Shown here piece by piece: positions 26,518 to 35,861 of a stretch of 64,000 nucleotides of DNA. The DNA lies in assembly GCA_963849305.1 (NCBI GenBank), contig CAWKGV010000001.1, forward strand, positions 305,809 to 369,808. The letters are read 5' to 3'. The position numbers and the translations under genes were made by a program. A model generated the notes under the pieces. It made no database searches. It was given only the letters and a program-made list of their open reading frames with translations, and was not told the origin of the DNA. The stretch's first letter is position 1. Every line of letters starts with the position of its first letter. Source of the DNA: CAWKGV01 sp963849305 (GTDB lineage Bacteria; Pseudomonadota; Alphaproteobacteria; Acetobacterales; Acetobacteraceae).

Positions 26518-27810
26518 TTAATCCAACGGAGCCGAGCGCAGCTCGTTTGCCTGGCGCGCGGTGACCGGCTCCCCGCGATTGCCCCAGGAGGCGCGGATAT
26601 AGCTGACGACGGCGGCGACCTCGTCGTCGGAAAGCGACTGTGCGAATGGTGGCATACCATACGGTATCGGATTCCCTGTCGTACCCGGCGGGTAGCCACC
26701 ATTGAGCACCATGCGGATCGGGTTGACCGCGGACGCCATCTGGATCGATTGGTTGCCGGCCAGCGGCGGATACTGAGGCGGCATTCCCTTCCCTTGTGGA
26801 CCGTGGCAACTCGCGCATTGCGCGTCGTACACGCTCTTGCCGAGACGCATCAGCAAGCTGCTCTCCTCGACGGGAATGCTCGAAGCCGGCCCTTGCGGAA
26901 GGCCGCGCGGGGGCAGGCTTTTCAGGTACACCGACATAGCGCGGATGTCCGGGTCGGAGAGGTATTGAACGCTGTCGTAAACCACTTCCGCCATCGGACC
27001 GTACACCGCTCCCCGCATCGACACGCCGGTGCGCAGCAGAGCGGTGATGTCCTCGATGCTCCACTCGCCCAAGCCGGCCTCCCTGTTCGAGGTCAGCGAC
27101 GGCGCGTACCAGTCCTGCACGGGAATGAGGCCGCCTTCGAAAGCCTGCGCCTCCGAGCTGCCGCCAAGGGCGTTGATTCGGGTGTGGCACATCCCGCAAT
27201 GGCCCAGGCCCTGGACAAGATAGGCACCTCGATTCCACTCGTCGGATTTCGTCGGGTCCGGCTTGTAGGTGCCTTCACGGAAGAAGAGGGTCCGCCAGCC
27301 GAGAATCAAGGCGCGGTTGTTGAACGGGAAGTGGAGATCGTTCTCTCTGTTGGGAGCCAGCACCGGCGGCACCGACTGAAGATAGGCGAAGATCGCATCC
27401 AAGTCCTGGCGCGTGACCTTGGTGTAGTCCGCGAACGGCATGGCCGGATAGATCAGGCCGCCGTCCGGCGCGCGTCCGGTGTGCATCAACGAATAGAACT
27501 GCTCGGCGGTCCATTTGCCGATGCCGGTTTCGGGATCGGGCGTGATGTTCGTCGAATAGAGCGTGCCGAAGGGGGTTGGCATCGCCCGGCCGCCGGCGAA
27601 CAACTTGCCGCCCGGCTTGGTGTGACAGGCGATGCAATCGCCAGCGCGTGCAAGATATTCGCCCTGGTTCACGAGCGCAGATGCGGGTGCGGGAGGCTTT
27701 TGCTGCGCCATCGAGGAGCCGTGCGCCGCCGCAACAAGCAGGGCCGAGGACGCCCATGTGCGTAGCCAGCCGGTTACGTTGCTGCGCGCTGTCACGGTTC
27801 GCCCCTTCAC
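26518..27810 (-). CDS. Triheme cytochrome c, alcohol/gluconate-dehydrogenase type
   Basis: A 430-residue exported protein with three cytochrome c domains, heme sites CIACH, CGMCH and CASCH. An N-terminal signal (NVTGWLRTWASSALLVAAAHG) is visible. Segments such as LYSTNITPDPETGIGKWT, then TRQDLDAIFAYLQSVPPV, are diagnostic of the cytochrome subunits of membrane-bound alcohol, aldehyde and gluconate dehydrogenases. Those normally act with a flavin or PQQ dehydrogenase, which is absent here. The gene is instead embedded in an oxidase operon, so it may wire periplasmic dehydrogenases elsewhere to this oxidase. The GTG start 27810 overlaps the previous stop (GTGA); GTG 27795 is an alternative. Confidence 0.9.
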   Translation of the reverse strand: MKGRTVTARSNVTGWLRTWASSALLVAAAHGSSMAQQKPPAPASALVNQGEYLARAGDCIACHTKPGGKLFAGGRAMPTPFGTLYSTNITPDPETGIGKWTAEQFYSLMHTGRAPDGGLIYPAMPFADYTKVTRQDLDAIFAYLQSVPPVLAPNRENDLHFPFNNRALILGWRTLFFREGTYKPDPTKSDEWNRGAYLVQGLGHCGMCHTRINALGGSSEAQAFEGGLIPVQDWYAPSLTSNREAGLGEWSIEDITALLRTGVSMRGAVYGPMAEVVYDSVQYLSDPDIRAMSVYLKSLPPRGLPQGPASSIPVEESSLLMRLGKSVYDAQCASCHGPQGKGMPPQYPPLAGNQSIQMASAVNPIRMVLNGGYPPGTTGNPIPYGMPPFAQSLSDDEVAAVVSYIRASWGNRGEPVTARQANELRSAPLD

Positions 27811-28517
27811 TGCGGCTCGCTGCCGCAGGCCAAAGGCAGCGTCCAAGCTCCCTCCGGCGCGGGCGAGGCGTCGGCGGGAGCCGGGCGCGATGCAAGCCAT
27901 GCGGCGACCGCGGTTACATCTGCCTCGGTCAGATGTCCGGCGACGTTCTGCATGCAGTCCGGCGCCTTCGCGGTCCGGGTGCCATAGCGGAATGCGCCAA
28001 GCTGCGCGCTGATGTAGTTCGCGCGCAGCCCGAGCAGACCCGGAATGGCCGGCTCCATGCCGGTCAGCACGCGCCCGTGGCAACTGACGCAGGGCGGAAC
28101 GTCGTGTTCGGGATCGCCGTGCGTCACCAGCGACTGCCCGCGGTCCAGCACCGCCTGGCTGACGACCGGAATCGCGGGGGGTGAGGCGGGCGGCCGCAGG
28201 GCGGCGAAATACGCCGCTATCTTTCGCAGATACGAATCCGGCAGGAACTCCAGCAGATAGTTCATCGGCGGATACCTGCGGCGGCCTTCGTGGAACGCGA
28301 AGAGCTGGTTGTACAGGTAGCCCCTCGGCTTGCCGGCAATCCGGGGGAAGTAATCGTTGCTCGTGCCCTGACCTTGCCGGCCATGACACGGGGCGCATGC
28401 GAGCACACGCGCCGCGATCGTATCGGGGGGATGTTCCGCCGACTGAGCGCGTGGAGCGTGCAGCGGGGAGAGCAACCCGACCAAGCACAGCAACACTCCG
28501 CCAGGCCGAACCGCCAC
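27807..28517 (-). CDS. Diheme cytochrome c4-like protein
   Basis: A 236-residue exported protein with an N-terminal signal sequence (VLLCLVGLLSPLHAPRAQSA). Two c4-type domains have heme sites CAPCH and CVSCH. PRIAGKPRGYLYNQLFAFHEG and, in the second half, GLLGLRANYISAQLGAFR are typical c4 helices. It is the first gene of the respiratory operon and is coupled to the triheme cytochrome by a 4-base overlap. It is likely a periplasmic electron carrier feeding the CuA subunit. A 203-base gap to the divergent SDR gene must contain the operon promoter. Confidence 0.9.
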   Translation of the reverse strand: MAVRPGGVLLCLVGLLSPLHAPRAQSAEHPPDTIAARVLACAPCHGRQGQGTSNDYFPRIAGKPRGYLYNQLFAFHEGRRRYPPMNYLLEFLPDSYLRKIAAYFAALRPPASPPAIPVVSQAVLDRGQSLVTHGDPEHDVPPCVSCHGRVLTGMEPAIPGLLGLRANYISAQLGAFRYGTRTAKAPDCMQNVAGHLTEADVTAVAAWLASRPAPADASPAPEGAWTLPLACGSEPQ

Positions 28518-28720
28518 AGTCCATCCTCCCTGACCATTGCAAGCTGTTTAACTCTTTACGCCCTGCTTTGCTAGGACGTTGTTCGTTAAATCGGGGATTC
28601 CGGCGTGGCGCCGCGACAAGGGCTGCTCGCAACTTCCTTGTCGCCGTTTACCTCGCCGCCTGCCCATTTGGCTCATTTGATGACACGCCCTAGTCTCAAG
28701 CGAGTTGATAGGAGCGAGCC

Positions 28721-29473
28721 ATGCCGTTCGATTTCGAAGCCAAGCGCGTGATCGTCTGCGGTGGCAGCAGGGGTATCGGGCGTTCGATCGCGCTCGGCTT
28801 CGCTGCGGCCGGTGCGAAGGTGTCGATCTGCGCGCGCGGGGCCGAGATCCTGGAGCAGACCCGCGCCGAGGTCGCCCGCTCCGGCCACACCGCCCATGCC
28901 GGCGTTTGCGACCTGGCCGATGCCGAAGCCATCCGCCGCTATATCGACGAAGCAGCGACCGTGCTTGGCGGGATCGACGTGCTGGTGAACAACGCCTCGG
29001 CCTTCGCCACCGCCGACGACGAGGCCGGCTGGGCGGACAGCATGGCGATCGACATGATGGCGATCGTGCGCGCGAGCCAGGCTGCGATGCCGTTCTTGCG
29101 CGAATCGAAGGGCTCGATCGTCAACACCTCGTCCATCTCGGCGCTGCACCCCGCCGCGCGCCAACCACCGTACGGCGCGATCAAGGCCGCTGTCGTTCAC
29201 TACACGGGCACGCAGGCGCAGATGCACGCGCGCGAGGGCATCAGGGTGAACGCGGTCGCGCCCGGCTCGATCGAGTTTCCCGGCGGCGTATGGGACCGGC
29301 GCAAGAAGGACAACCCCGACCTTTATAACCGCATTTTCCGCATTTGCCCGTTCGGCCGGCTCGGCTATCCGGAGGAGGTCGCGAACGTGGTACTGTTCCT
29401 CGCTTCGCCGCTCGCTTCCTGGGTCACGGGCCAGACGATCGTGGTGGACGGCGGCCAATCGCTCGGCGCCTGA
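28721..29473 (+). CDS. SDR-family oxidoreductase
   Basis: A 250-residue classical short-chain dehydrogenase. The cofactor motif is [10 protein letters not shown] (residues 13-22), and ICARG at the second strand hints at NADP(H) through the Arg. NNAS (about 90) and the catalytic Ser in NTSSIS, Tyr151 and Lys155 (YGAIK) are present. The C-terminus [14 protein letters not shown] is standard. The substrate is unknown. The glycerol kinase gene begins one base after its stop, so the two are probably cotranscribed. There are several similar SDRs in the window, but this one lies outside the accessory island. Confidence 0.92.
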   Translation: MPFDFEAKRVIVCGGSRGIGRSIALGFAAAGAKVSICARGAEILEQTRAEVARSGHTAHAGVCDLADAEAIRRYIDEAATVLGGIDVLVNNASAFATADDEAGWADSMAIDMMAIVRASQAAMPFLRESKGSIVNTSSISALHPAARQPPYGAIKAAVVHYTGTQAQMHAREGIRVNAVAPGSIEFPGGVWDRRKKDNPDLYNRIFRICPFGRLGYPEEVANVVLFLASPLASWVTGQTIVVDGGQSLGA

Positions 29474-29474
29474 C

Positions 29475-30956
29475 GTGACCCGGAGCATCGGGGCGATCGA
29501 CCAGGGCACGACCAGCACGCGATTCATCATCTTCGATCACGCCGGCACCGCCCTTGCCTGCGCGCAACGCGAGCATCGGCAAATCTACCCACGGCCCGGC
29601 TGGGTCGAGCACGACCCGGCCGAAATTTGGGACAACACGCGCGCGGTGATCGCGGAGGCGCTGGCGCAGGCCGGGCTGACAGCGCGCGACCTCGCGGCGG
29701 TCGGCATCACCAACCAACGCGAGACGACCTTGCTCTGGGATCGCAGCACTGGCGCGCCGCTGCACAATGCGATCGTCTGGCAGGATACGCGCGTCAATCC
29801 GCTGGTGGCCGCGATGGTGCGCGACGCCGGGCAGGACCGCTTCCGCGTGGCGACCGGGCTGCCGCTTGCCAGCTACTTCAGCGCGCTCAAGCTGCGCTGG
29901 CTGCTGGACAACGTGCCGGGCGCGCGCCGCCGCGCCGAGGCCGGGGAACTGGCGTTCGGCACCGTTGATACGTGGCTGCTGTGGAACCTCGCCGGCCGGC
30001 ACGCGACCGACGTGACCAACGCCAGCCGCACGCAGCTCATGAACCTGCGCACCCTCGGCTGGGACGATGCGTTGCTCGACGCATTCGGCGTGCCGCGCGC
30101 CGTGCTGCCGGAGATCGCAAGCTCCTCATGCGTCTATGGCACCGCGCGCGGCGTGCTGGAGGGCGTTCCGATTGGCGGCGTACTGGGCGACCAGCAGGCG
30201 GCGCTGTTCGGGCAAGCCTGCTTCCAACCCGGCGAGGCGAAGAACACCTACGGCACCGGCTGCTTCCTGCTGATGAACACCGGCACTGAGCCGGTTGCCT
30301 CGTCGCACGGGCTGGTGACAACCGTCGCTTACGGGATCGCCGGCCAGCCCGCCGTCTATGCGCTGGAGGGGTCCATCGCCGTCACTGGCGCGCTGGTGCA
30401 ATGGCTGCGCGACAATCTCGGGCTCATCAAGTCCAGCGGCGAGATCGAGGCGCTAGCTGCCTCGGTGCCGGACAACGGCGATGTATATGTGGTGCCGGCC
30501 TTCTCTGGCCTGTACGCGCCGTGGTGGCGGGCCGACGCGCGCGGCGTGATCGCAGGCCTGACGCGCTATGCGACCGCCGGCCACATCGCGCGCGCCGCGC
30601 TGGAGGCGACTGCCTATCAGGTGCTCGACGTGGCCGACGCCATGCAGCGCGACTGCGGCACGGCATTGCGGAATTTGCGCGTGGACGGCGGCATGGTGGT
30701 CAACGAGCTGCTGATGCAGTTCCAAGCCGACCTGCTCGACGTTCCCGTGGAGCGCCCGCAAACGATCGAGACCACCGCGCTCGGTGCGGCCTATGCGGCG
30801 GGGCTGGCGGTGGGATATTGGTCCGGGCTCGACGAGCTGCGCGAGAATTGGACGGTTGCCCGCGTTTGGCGGCCGGGGATCTCCGAGCAGCGGCGCACCG
30901 CGCTCGCGGCGTCCTGGCGCAAGGCGGTGGGGCGTTCCTTTGAGTGGGCGGTCTGA
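29475..30956 (+). CDS. glpK: Glycerol kinase
   Basis: This FGGY-family kinase phosphorylates glycerol to sn-glycerol 3-phosphate. The 493-residue length is typical. The N-terminal ATPase motif is [15 protein letters not shown], followed by [26 protein letters not shown] and NAIVWQDTR, all glycerol-kinase signatures. [12 protein letters not shown] and [20 protein letters not shown] (FGGY signature 2 region) occur in the second half. It starts at GTG 29475, one base after the SDR stop. No glpF or glpD lies nearby, so uptake and oxidation of glycerol must be encoded elsewhere. Confidence 0.96.
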   Translation: MTRSIGAIDQGTTSTRFIIFDHAGTALACAQREHRQIYPRPGWVEHDPAEIWDNTRAVIAEALAQAGLTARDLAAVGITNQRETTLLWDRSTGAPLHNAIVWQDTRVNPLVAAMVRDAGQDRFRVATGLPLASYFSALKLRWLLDNVPGARRRAEAGELAFGTVDTWLLWNLAGRHATDVTNASRTQLMNLRTLGWDDALLDAFGVPRAVLPEIASSSCVYGTARGVLEGVPIGGVLGDQQAALFGQACFQPGEAKNTYGTGCFLLMNTGTEPVASSHGLVTTVAYGIAGQPAVYALEGSIAVTGALVQWLRDNLGLIKSSGEIEALAASVPDNGDVYVVPAFSGLYAPWWRADARGVIAGLTRYATAGHIARAALEATAYQVLDVADAMQRDCGTALRNLRVDGGMVVNELLMQFQADLLDVPVERPQTIETTALGAAYAAGLAVGYWSGLDELRENWTVARVWRPGISEQRRTALAASWRKAVGRSFEWAV

Positions 30957-30960
30957 ATCC

Positions 30961-31857
30961 ATGCCGGATCGGATCCTGGATGAACCGGGACTCGCCAACC
31001 TGCGCGCGTTGTTCGCGAAACAGATGCTCGCTTGCGCGGGAGTGTCCGACGACAGATTGGAGCGCGCGTTCGCCGCCGTCCGCCGCGAGGACTTCTTGGG
31101 CACGCAAGCTTGGTCTGTGCGCGGCTTCTTCGGCCAATGGTGCACGCTGCCGAGCAACGACCCCGCGTACATCTATCAGGACCTGGTCGTGGCACTCGAT
31201 CCCGCGCGCGCGGTCAACAACGGCAGCCCTGGTCTGCACGCCTGGCTGCTGCACCATCTCGGTGTGCGCGAGGGGGACCATGTGGCGCATATCGGCGCTG
31301 GAACCGGCTACTACACGGCGATCCTGTCCGAACTGGTCGGCCCCTCCGGACGGATCACGGCGGTCGAGTTCGACCAAACGCTCGCCGACGCCGCACGCTT
31401 GAATCTATCCGGGTTGGCGAACGTGACCGTCATCCGCGACGACGGGATGCGACGGCCGACCGAACCTGTCGATCGGGTCTATGTGAATTTCGGGGTCGCC
31501 GAGCCGGCGACACCCTGGCTCGACATGCTGGGTCCCGGCGGGATGTTGCTGTTCATGCTTGGCGCCTGGGCGCCGTCGAAGCAGGCGTCGAGGCCTAAGA
31601 GCGCGGCACGCGGCGCGGCGCTGCTTGTGACCAAAGCCCCGCGCGGCTTCGAGGCACGATCGCTCGGACCCGCCTATTTCGTGTGCGCCGAAGGAGCGCA
31701 CGCGGACAGCGAGGAGGCCAACGACAGGCTGTTCCGGGCCTTTAAGCGCGAGGGATTGGAGTTCGTGAGAAGTCTGCGCTGGCGGGAACCGACCGATCCG
31801 AACCGCTGCTGGCTGTGGTCGCCCCATTGGAGCCTCTCCTACGATCCACCGAATTAG
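30961..31857 (+). CDS. PCMT-like methyltransferase
   Basis: A 298-residue SAM-dependent methyltransferase. The SAM motif I is HVAHIGAGTGYYTAILSELV, and AVEFDQTLADAA is the acidic motif II. SPGLHAWLLHHLGVREG just before is very like the substrate-loop region of protein-L-isoaspartate O-methyltransferases (SxPxxxAxMLxxL). Typical PCMT has about 215 residues; the extra C-terminal 80 residues are not recognised. It begins 4 bases after glpK. It may repair isoaspartyl damage or methylate another carboxylate; the call beyond the fold is inference. Confidence 0.8.
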   Translation: MPDRILDEPGLANLRALFAKQMLACAGVSDDRLERAFAAVRREDFLGTQAWSVRGFFGQWCTLPSNDPAYIYQDLVVALDPARAVNNGSPGLHAWLLHHLGVREGDHVAHIGAGTGYYTAILSELVGPSGRITAVEFDQTLADAARLNLSGLANVTVIRDDGMRRPTEPVDRVYVNFGVAEPATPWLDMLGPGGMLLFMLGAWAPSKQASRPKSAARGAALLVTKAPRGFEARSLGPAYFVCAEGAHADSEEANDRLFRAFKREGLEFVRSLRWREPTDPNRCWLWSPHWSLSYDPPN

Positions 31858-31904
31858 AGCGGGTTCGCTCAGGCTGTGTGCGGCGCGAGCCTCTCACCCC
31901 CTCC

Positions 31905-32044
31905 CCTCCTTCGGGCAGCATATCGAAGAATGCATCCATTCGGACCAGCAGGAACGGCTCGGCGGTGATCGTCTGGAGCGCCTTGGCGGCGGAACTCTTA
32001 CCCACACTGCCGACGCCATTGAGAATGACAACGCGCGTGTTCAC
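31905..32044 (-). pseudogene. Remnant of a chloramphenicol phosphotransferase-like kinase
   Basis: From GTG 32044 about 45 codons read VNTRVVILNGVGSVGKSSAA and then LQTITAEPFLLVRMDAFFDMLPE. This is the P-loop (GVGSVGKSS) and following strand of the chloramphenicol phosphotransferase-like family. Homology stops at about 31905, where the DNA becomes C-rich (ctctcaccccctcccct), similar to half of the palindromic element at 19881. The rest of the roughly 180-residue enzyme is missing. It is a truncated remnant. Confidence 0.6.
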
Positions 32045-32066
32045 CGTCGCCTCGCTTGTAAAAAGA

Positions 32067-32579
32067 TCAGCCGGCTGCCATGGCGGCCAGCTTGGCAACG
32101 GTGTTCATATTGCGCGCTGTACCGGCTTTTGCGGCCGGAATGCGCAGCTTCGAGTCCGCCATGCCGGCGCCATAGCGAACATAGATCTCTCGATGTCCGA
32201 GTTGGAGCGCCTCGTCGGGCGCAAGGCCGGTCACACCATCCAAGGTGGCCGGCGACGTCACCTCGTCTAGGAAGATCGCCATCACGCGGTTGCTCGGTGC
32301 ATCCGAAAACGGGTTTGCCGCCAGAACTTCTGCCATCGCATCCGCTGTCCGTATGATCACCCCAACCGGCCTTCCCGCATAGGCCTGCAAGCGGTTTTCA
32401 AGAGCGGCCTTCGCCTCCTTCTCGCCGCAAACGCTTCTGAACACCACGTTGCCGCTGGCGATGTACGTTCGGGCGGCCTGAAAACCGGCTGCCTCGCACA
32501 GCGCCTTGAGATCGGTCATCGCGAGCCTTCCTGTCCCGCCGACGTTTACAGCGCGGAGAAGAGCGACAAGCGACAACAT
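32067..32579 (-). CDS. DUF1697 family protein
   Basis: A 170-residue cytoplasmic protein of the DUF1697 family. Characteristic blocks are LVALLRAVNVGGTGRLAMTD at the N-terminus, then ARTYIASGNVVFRS, and late GREIYVRY-like and SKLRIPAAKAGTARNMNTV stretches. The function of the family is unknown. Start ATG 32579 was chosen because family members begin within a few residues of this point; a longer ATG at 32624 exists. It shares its orientation with the GFA-domain gene 54 bases upstream. Confidence 0.88.
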   Translation of the reverse strand: MLSLVALLRAVNVGGTGRLAMTDLKALCEAAGFQAARTYIASGNVVFRSVCGEKEAKAALENRLQAYAGRPVGVIIRTADAMAEVLAANPFSDAPSNRVMAIFLDEVTSPATLDGVTGLAPDEALQLGHREIYVRYGAGMADSKLRIPAAKAGTARNMNTVAKLAAMAAG

Positions 32580-32633
32580 CGGCGACACATAGGCGATCAC
32601 GTGCGGAAGAACCTCAAGCGCCACTAGCGCGCG

Positions 32634-33071
32634 TCACCTGGCGATTAAGTCGCCGGAAGGCAGTCCGTCGAAAATCTTGAGCTCCGGCGGAATGACAGCC
32701 CAGGGCGGGCGATTGCGGGCGAAGATCGCGATCCTTGGGCGGAAGGACGACGGGTCGTCGAGGGAACCCGCGTAAATCGTGAAAGAGTCGGTTTTGCCGA
32801 TCTCTCCACCGAATACCAGGCTGCTGCAAACCGGACAGGAATTGCGGACGGCGTCCCCGCCTCTGGCGGCTTTCGAGGTGAATTTTCGAGTTTGTCCGTT
32901 GAAGCGCACGGCGCCGCTGGCAAACCCCATGAACGGGACGAAACCCGAGCCTGACGCCTTGCGGCAATCCTCGCAGTAGCAGTGACCCGCGAACAGCGGC
33001 TCGCCATCGGCTTCATAACGGAGCGCGCCACAGAGACAGCCGCCGGTATAACGCTTCCCGACATCACTCAT
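32634..33071 (-). CDS. GFA-family (CENP-V/GFA domain) protein
   Basis: A 145-residue zinc-binding protein of the glutathione-dependent formaldehyde-activating family. The Cys ligands are visible: GGCLCGALRYEADG, HCYCEDCRKASGSGF and CPVCSSLVFG. Many members are annotated as Gfa but have no proven formaldehyde role, so I give no symbol. ATG 33071 matches the usual start just before the first Cys motif. The gene is divergent from an SDR; the 208-base gap should hold both promoters. Confidence 0.9.
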   Translation of the reverse strand: MSDVGKRYTGGCLCGALRYEADGEPLFAGHCYCEDCRKASGSGFVPFMGFASGAVRFNGQTRKFTSKAARGGDAVRNSCPVCSSLVFGGEIGKTDSFTIYAGSLDDPSSFRPRIAIFARNRPPWAVIPPELKIFDGLPSGDLIAR

Positions 33072-33279
33072 CGTCAAACTCTCGCTATTTAACTCGGTGG
33101 GTGTGCGAGCTTCCGGCATGAAGGGAACGCGGTCAAGGCGGAGCTATCACGAATTACGCACCACTGGGGTCTTGGCTATTGTCGATCGACTTCACGACAT
33201 AAACTCAACCTCGACCGTGCCTAGGCCACGCAAGCGCACGGTCGAGCTCGTCGTGTTGAGAAAGGTGGCGGGGGGGGTC

Positions 33280-34113
33280 ATGCGGGAGCTCGCTGGCAAG
33301 ACAGCATTCGTGACGGGCGGGGCGAGCGGCATCGGGTTTGCGCTCGGCCGGGCTTTCGCGGAGGGGGGCATGAAAGTGGTGCTCGCCGATATCGAGACGG
33401 ACGCGTTGACGGCCGCCATTGAAAGCTTGCACGAATTTGAGCCGGATGTGCGCGGCGTTACGTGCGACGTGGCAGATCCTACCAGCGTCGAGCGCGCAGC
33501 CAAGGCGTCGTATGAGGCATTCGGAAATATCCATGTGGTCTGCAACAATGCCGGTGTCGGCGGCGGAAGCGGTATCGACAACATCTCGCTCGCTACTTGG
33601 CGATGGGTGCTCGACGTCAATCTTATGGGGGTCCTGCACGGCATCGGTACCTTCCTTCCACATATCCGCGCCCACGGCGAAGGCGGCCACATCGTCAACA
33701 CCGCATCCATGGCCGGGATGAACAGCGGGCTTGGGTTCAGCCCTTACTCGGCAAGCAAGTTTGCGGTGGTCAACATGTCGGAGGGGCTCGCACTGCAGCT
33801 CAGGCCGCTTGGCATTGGAGTGACGGTCCTCTGTCCCGGGTTTGTGCGAACCCGCATCTGGGAAAGTGGGCGCAATCGGCCAGAGCGCTATGGCCCGACG
33901 CAAACACCGGACCCCGCAAGCCCAGCGGGTAAGTTGGTCGCCCAGCTCGCCGAACTCGGACGCTCTGGACTTGACCCATCGGATGTCGCTGCGCGAGTCC
34001 TCACCGCGATCCGCGAGGACAAACTTTACGTGTTCACGCATCCCCAAATGCGCGCCGAGGTAGAGGAGCGGTTTGCCGCCATCATCGCGGCGATGGAGGG
34101 CCAAGATGATTGA
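33280..34113 (+). CDS. SDR-family oxidoreductase, extended C-terminus
   Basis: A 277-residue short-chain dehydrogenase with the cofactor motif TGGASGIG (about residues 12-19), an acidic residue after strand 2 (VLADIE) that favours NAD(H), and NNAG at about 89-92. Ser143, Tyr156 and Lys160 (YSASK) form the catalytic set. The C-terminus is about 25 residues longer than classical SDRs (YVFTHPQMRAEVEERFAAII). ATG 33280 follows a G-rich stretch. It overlaps the start of a broken glyoxalase-family gene by 8 bases. The substrate is unknown. Confidence 0.92.
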   Translation: MRELAGKTAFVTGGASGIGFALGRAFAEGGMKVVLADIETDALTAAIESLHEFEPDVRGVTCDVADPTSVERAAKASYEAFGNIHVVCNNAGVGGGSGIDNISLATWRWVLDVNLMGVLHGIGTFLPHIRAHGEGGHIVNTASMAGMNSGLGFSPYSASKFAVVNMSEGLALQLRPLGIGVTVLCPGFVRTRIWESGRNRPERYGPTQTPDPASPAGKLVAQLAELGRSGLDPSDVAARVLTAIREDKLYVFTHPQMRAEVEERFAAIIAAMEGQDD

Positions 34114-34469
34114 CCACACCGGCATTGGAGTCGCGGACGTCGGCCGTTCCGCGACGTTCTACGACGCGGCTTTGGAAGCCCTTGGCATGCGCCGAGTGAT
34201 GGAGATGCCCGATAAAGTGGGGACCGACGGTGTCGGCTACGGTTTTGACTATCCTGTGTTCTGGATCGATCGACACCACCCACACTCCGTCAAGCAGCAT
34301 ACCGCCTTCAGCCAAAAGTAGGGCTGAGGTCGATGCATCCCACGCCGCCGCCCTCAAGGCAGGCGGCGCCGAAAACGGGGCGCCTGGCCTGCGCAGGCCG
34401 AATTACTCCGCCGCATTTGTGCTCGATCCAGATGGTAACAACGTGGAGGCAGTCTTCCGTGGGGACTGA
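34106..34469 (+). pseudogene. VOC/glyoxalase-family protein, frameshifted
   Basis: The first 72 codons from ATG 34106 read MIDHTGIGVADVGRSATFYD and continue to HTAFSQK before a stop at about 34321. The next frame then carries the rest: RAEVDASHAAALKAGG, ending AAFVLDPDGNNVEAVFRGD at 34469. Together they make a normal 120-residue vicinal oxygen chelate protein with metal-ligand His near the N-terminus and Glu near the end. A one-base change near 34315 breaks it, and the RPNYSAAF region looks a few residues short. It directly precedes the IS630 element. Confidence 0.75.
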
Positions 34470-34531
34470 GGCGCGAACTGCAAAGCCGAAGATCCCGCGC
34501 CAGAACACACCTCGTGGCTCCGGTCGAAGTA

Positions 34532-34543
34532 ATACCAACCCGC
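34532..34543. repeat. IS630 left inverted repeat
   Basis: ATACCAACCCGC, the exact reverse complement of bases 37850-37861. It lies 73 bases before the transposase ATG. Confidence 0.75.
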
Positions 34544-35200
34544 TTGGGCTTTGGCTCTCTTGGGATTCCCAGCCGCGTCCGGCTCTGATTCGATGGCCCG
34601 CCAGGGGCAATTCGCATGAGCGGGGCAAGGATGGGCGCGGCGGTGACGATCACGCGGATGGAGCACACGGCGGCTGAGCTTCGTGCGATGGCTGGCAAGT
34701 GTCGCGATGGAGCGCAGGTTCGCAGACTACTGGCCGTCGCGATGGTGCTGGAAGGCTGCGCGCGCACCGAGGCGGCGGAGCAGAACGGCATGAACCGGCA
34801 AACGCCGCGCGACTGGGTTCATCGCTACAATAGCGCCGGGGTTGATGGGCTGAAGTCGCGGAGTAGCCCAGGCCCCACGCCGGCCCTGACCGCGGGACAA
34901 ATGGCGGAGCTGAAGGCGCTGGTCATCAAGGGGCCTGATCTGGAGACCCACAAGGTGGTGCGATGGCGTTGTCTGGATCTACGAAGAGGTCGCACGCCGC
35001 TTCAACGTGACGGTGCATGAAAGCACCATCGGCAAGTGGCTGCGTCATCTCGATCTGACCCGACTGCAACCACGCCCATTCCACCCGAAGAAGGATGCCG
35101 CGGCCGAGATGGCGTTTCAAAAAAACTTCGCCAGCCTGGTGAAGGCCGCCTACCGGCTTCCGCCGTCGGCAAGCCGATCGAGATCTGGTTCCAAAGCCTG

Positions 35201-35221
35201 CCCTCGGGCTTGACCCGAGGG
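35201..35221. repeat. Small palindromic insertion inside the transposase
   Basis: CCCTCGGG, loop CTTGA, CCCGAGGG: a perfect 8-bp stem inserted between codons that are contiguous in relatives (WFQ and DEARVG). It resembles the common alphaproteobacterial dispersed palindromes built on CCCGGGCTTGACCCGGG. Confidence 0.6.
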
Positions 35222-35558
35222 ACGAGGCCCGGGTCGGCCAGAAGGGTGGCCATGCCTACGTCTGGGCACCAATCGGCGCGCGACCGTTGATGGCCCGCGA
35301 CAATCGCCATGACTCCGCCTACCTGTTTGGTGCGATTTGTCCGAACCGCGCCGTCGGGGCCGCGATCATCATGCCGAGCATCAAGGGCCGAGGCGATGAC
35401 CGAGCATCCGGCTGAAATCAGACCCAGATCGCACGCGGCGCTCATGCCGTGCTGGTTTGCGACAGTGCGGGATGGCATCAGACCGGCGGCCGACCCGGCG
35501 TGCCGCACAACATCAGCCTGCTGCCGTTGCCCTCCTATTCGCCCGAGTTGAACCCGGC

Positions 35559-35571
35559 CGAGAACGTCTGG
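35559..35571. repeat. Left 13-bp direct repeat of the nested insertion
   Basis: CGAGAACGTCTGG matches CGAGAATGTCCGG at 37685-37697 at 11 of 13 positions. Joining base 35571 to 37698 restores the transposase codons for E-N-V-W-E-Y-L-R-A. Confidence 0.65.
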
Positions 35572-35660
35572 ACACGACGCCGCTGAGTGTGACGTTCCTG
35601 TAGCGCCGCGGCTGGGTCACGAGGCCCTATGCGCGCTGGCCCGATGGATGGCTGTTGGTC

Positions 35661-35861
35661 ATGAGCGGTCCGAGGCAGGAGGGGATCGGCTGGCAGGATC
35701 TGCCGCGCGAGCGGCAGCGGCGGTTGGCTGTGCTGATCGGCAACCTGGTCCGCCAACACCTGTCTGCGCAGCCGGGCGATCCGGAGGCAAGCGATGAGCG
35801 CGATTCTGCCGGGAGCCGTCCTGCTGTCGCCCATGGACAAGATCCAAGCTCGCCACCGTGA
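35661..35861 (+). CDS. Small protein upstream of the serine recombinase
   Basis: A 66-codon ORF starting MSGPRQEGIGWQDLPRERQR and continuing RLAVLIGNLVRQHLSA, then Asp/Glu-rich. It overlaps the recombinase start by 68 bases in another frame. Short genes of this kind, with a (W)xxLPxxRxxxLxxLLxxL pattern, often precede large serine recombinases in proteobacteria, in my recollection. The function is unknown. Confidence 0.5.
   Translation: MSGPRQEGIGWQDLPRERQRRLAVLIGNLVRQHLSAQPGDPEASDERDSAGSRPAVAHGQDPSSPP

Larger units (their letters stand above)
34616..35571 (+). pseudogene. IS630 transposase, 5' part, degenerate
   Basis: It starts at ATG 34616 with an HTH region (ACARTEAAEQNGMNRQTPRDW, here in part) and runs to KVVRWRCLDL. 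The frame then changes at about 34980 (to FNVTVHESTIGKWLRHLDL), about 35150 (to GKPIEIWFQ) and about 35221 (to DEARVGQKG). It changes again near 35390 and is picked up by HNISLLPLPSYSPELNPAEN, the DDE-domain end with the catalytic Asp/Glu region. A 26-base palindromic insertion lies between WFQ and DEARVG. After ENVW at 35571 unrelated sequence begins. This is a decayed gene. Confidence 0.8.
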
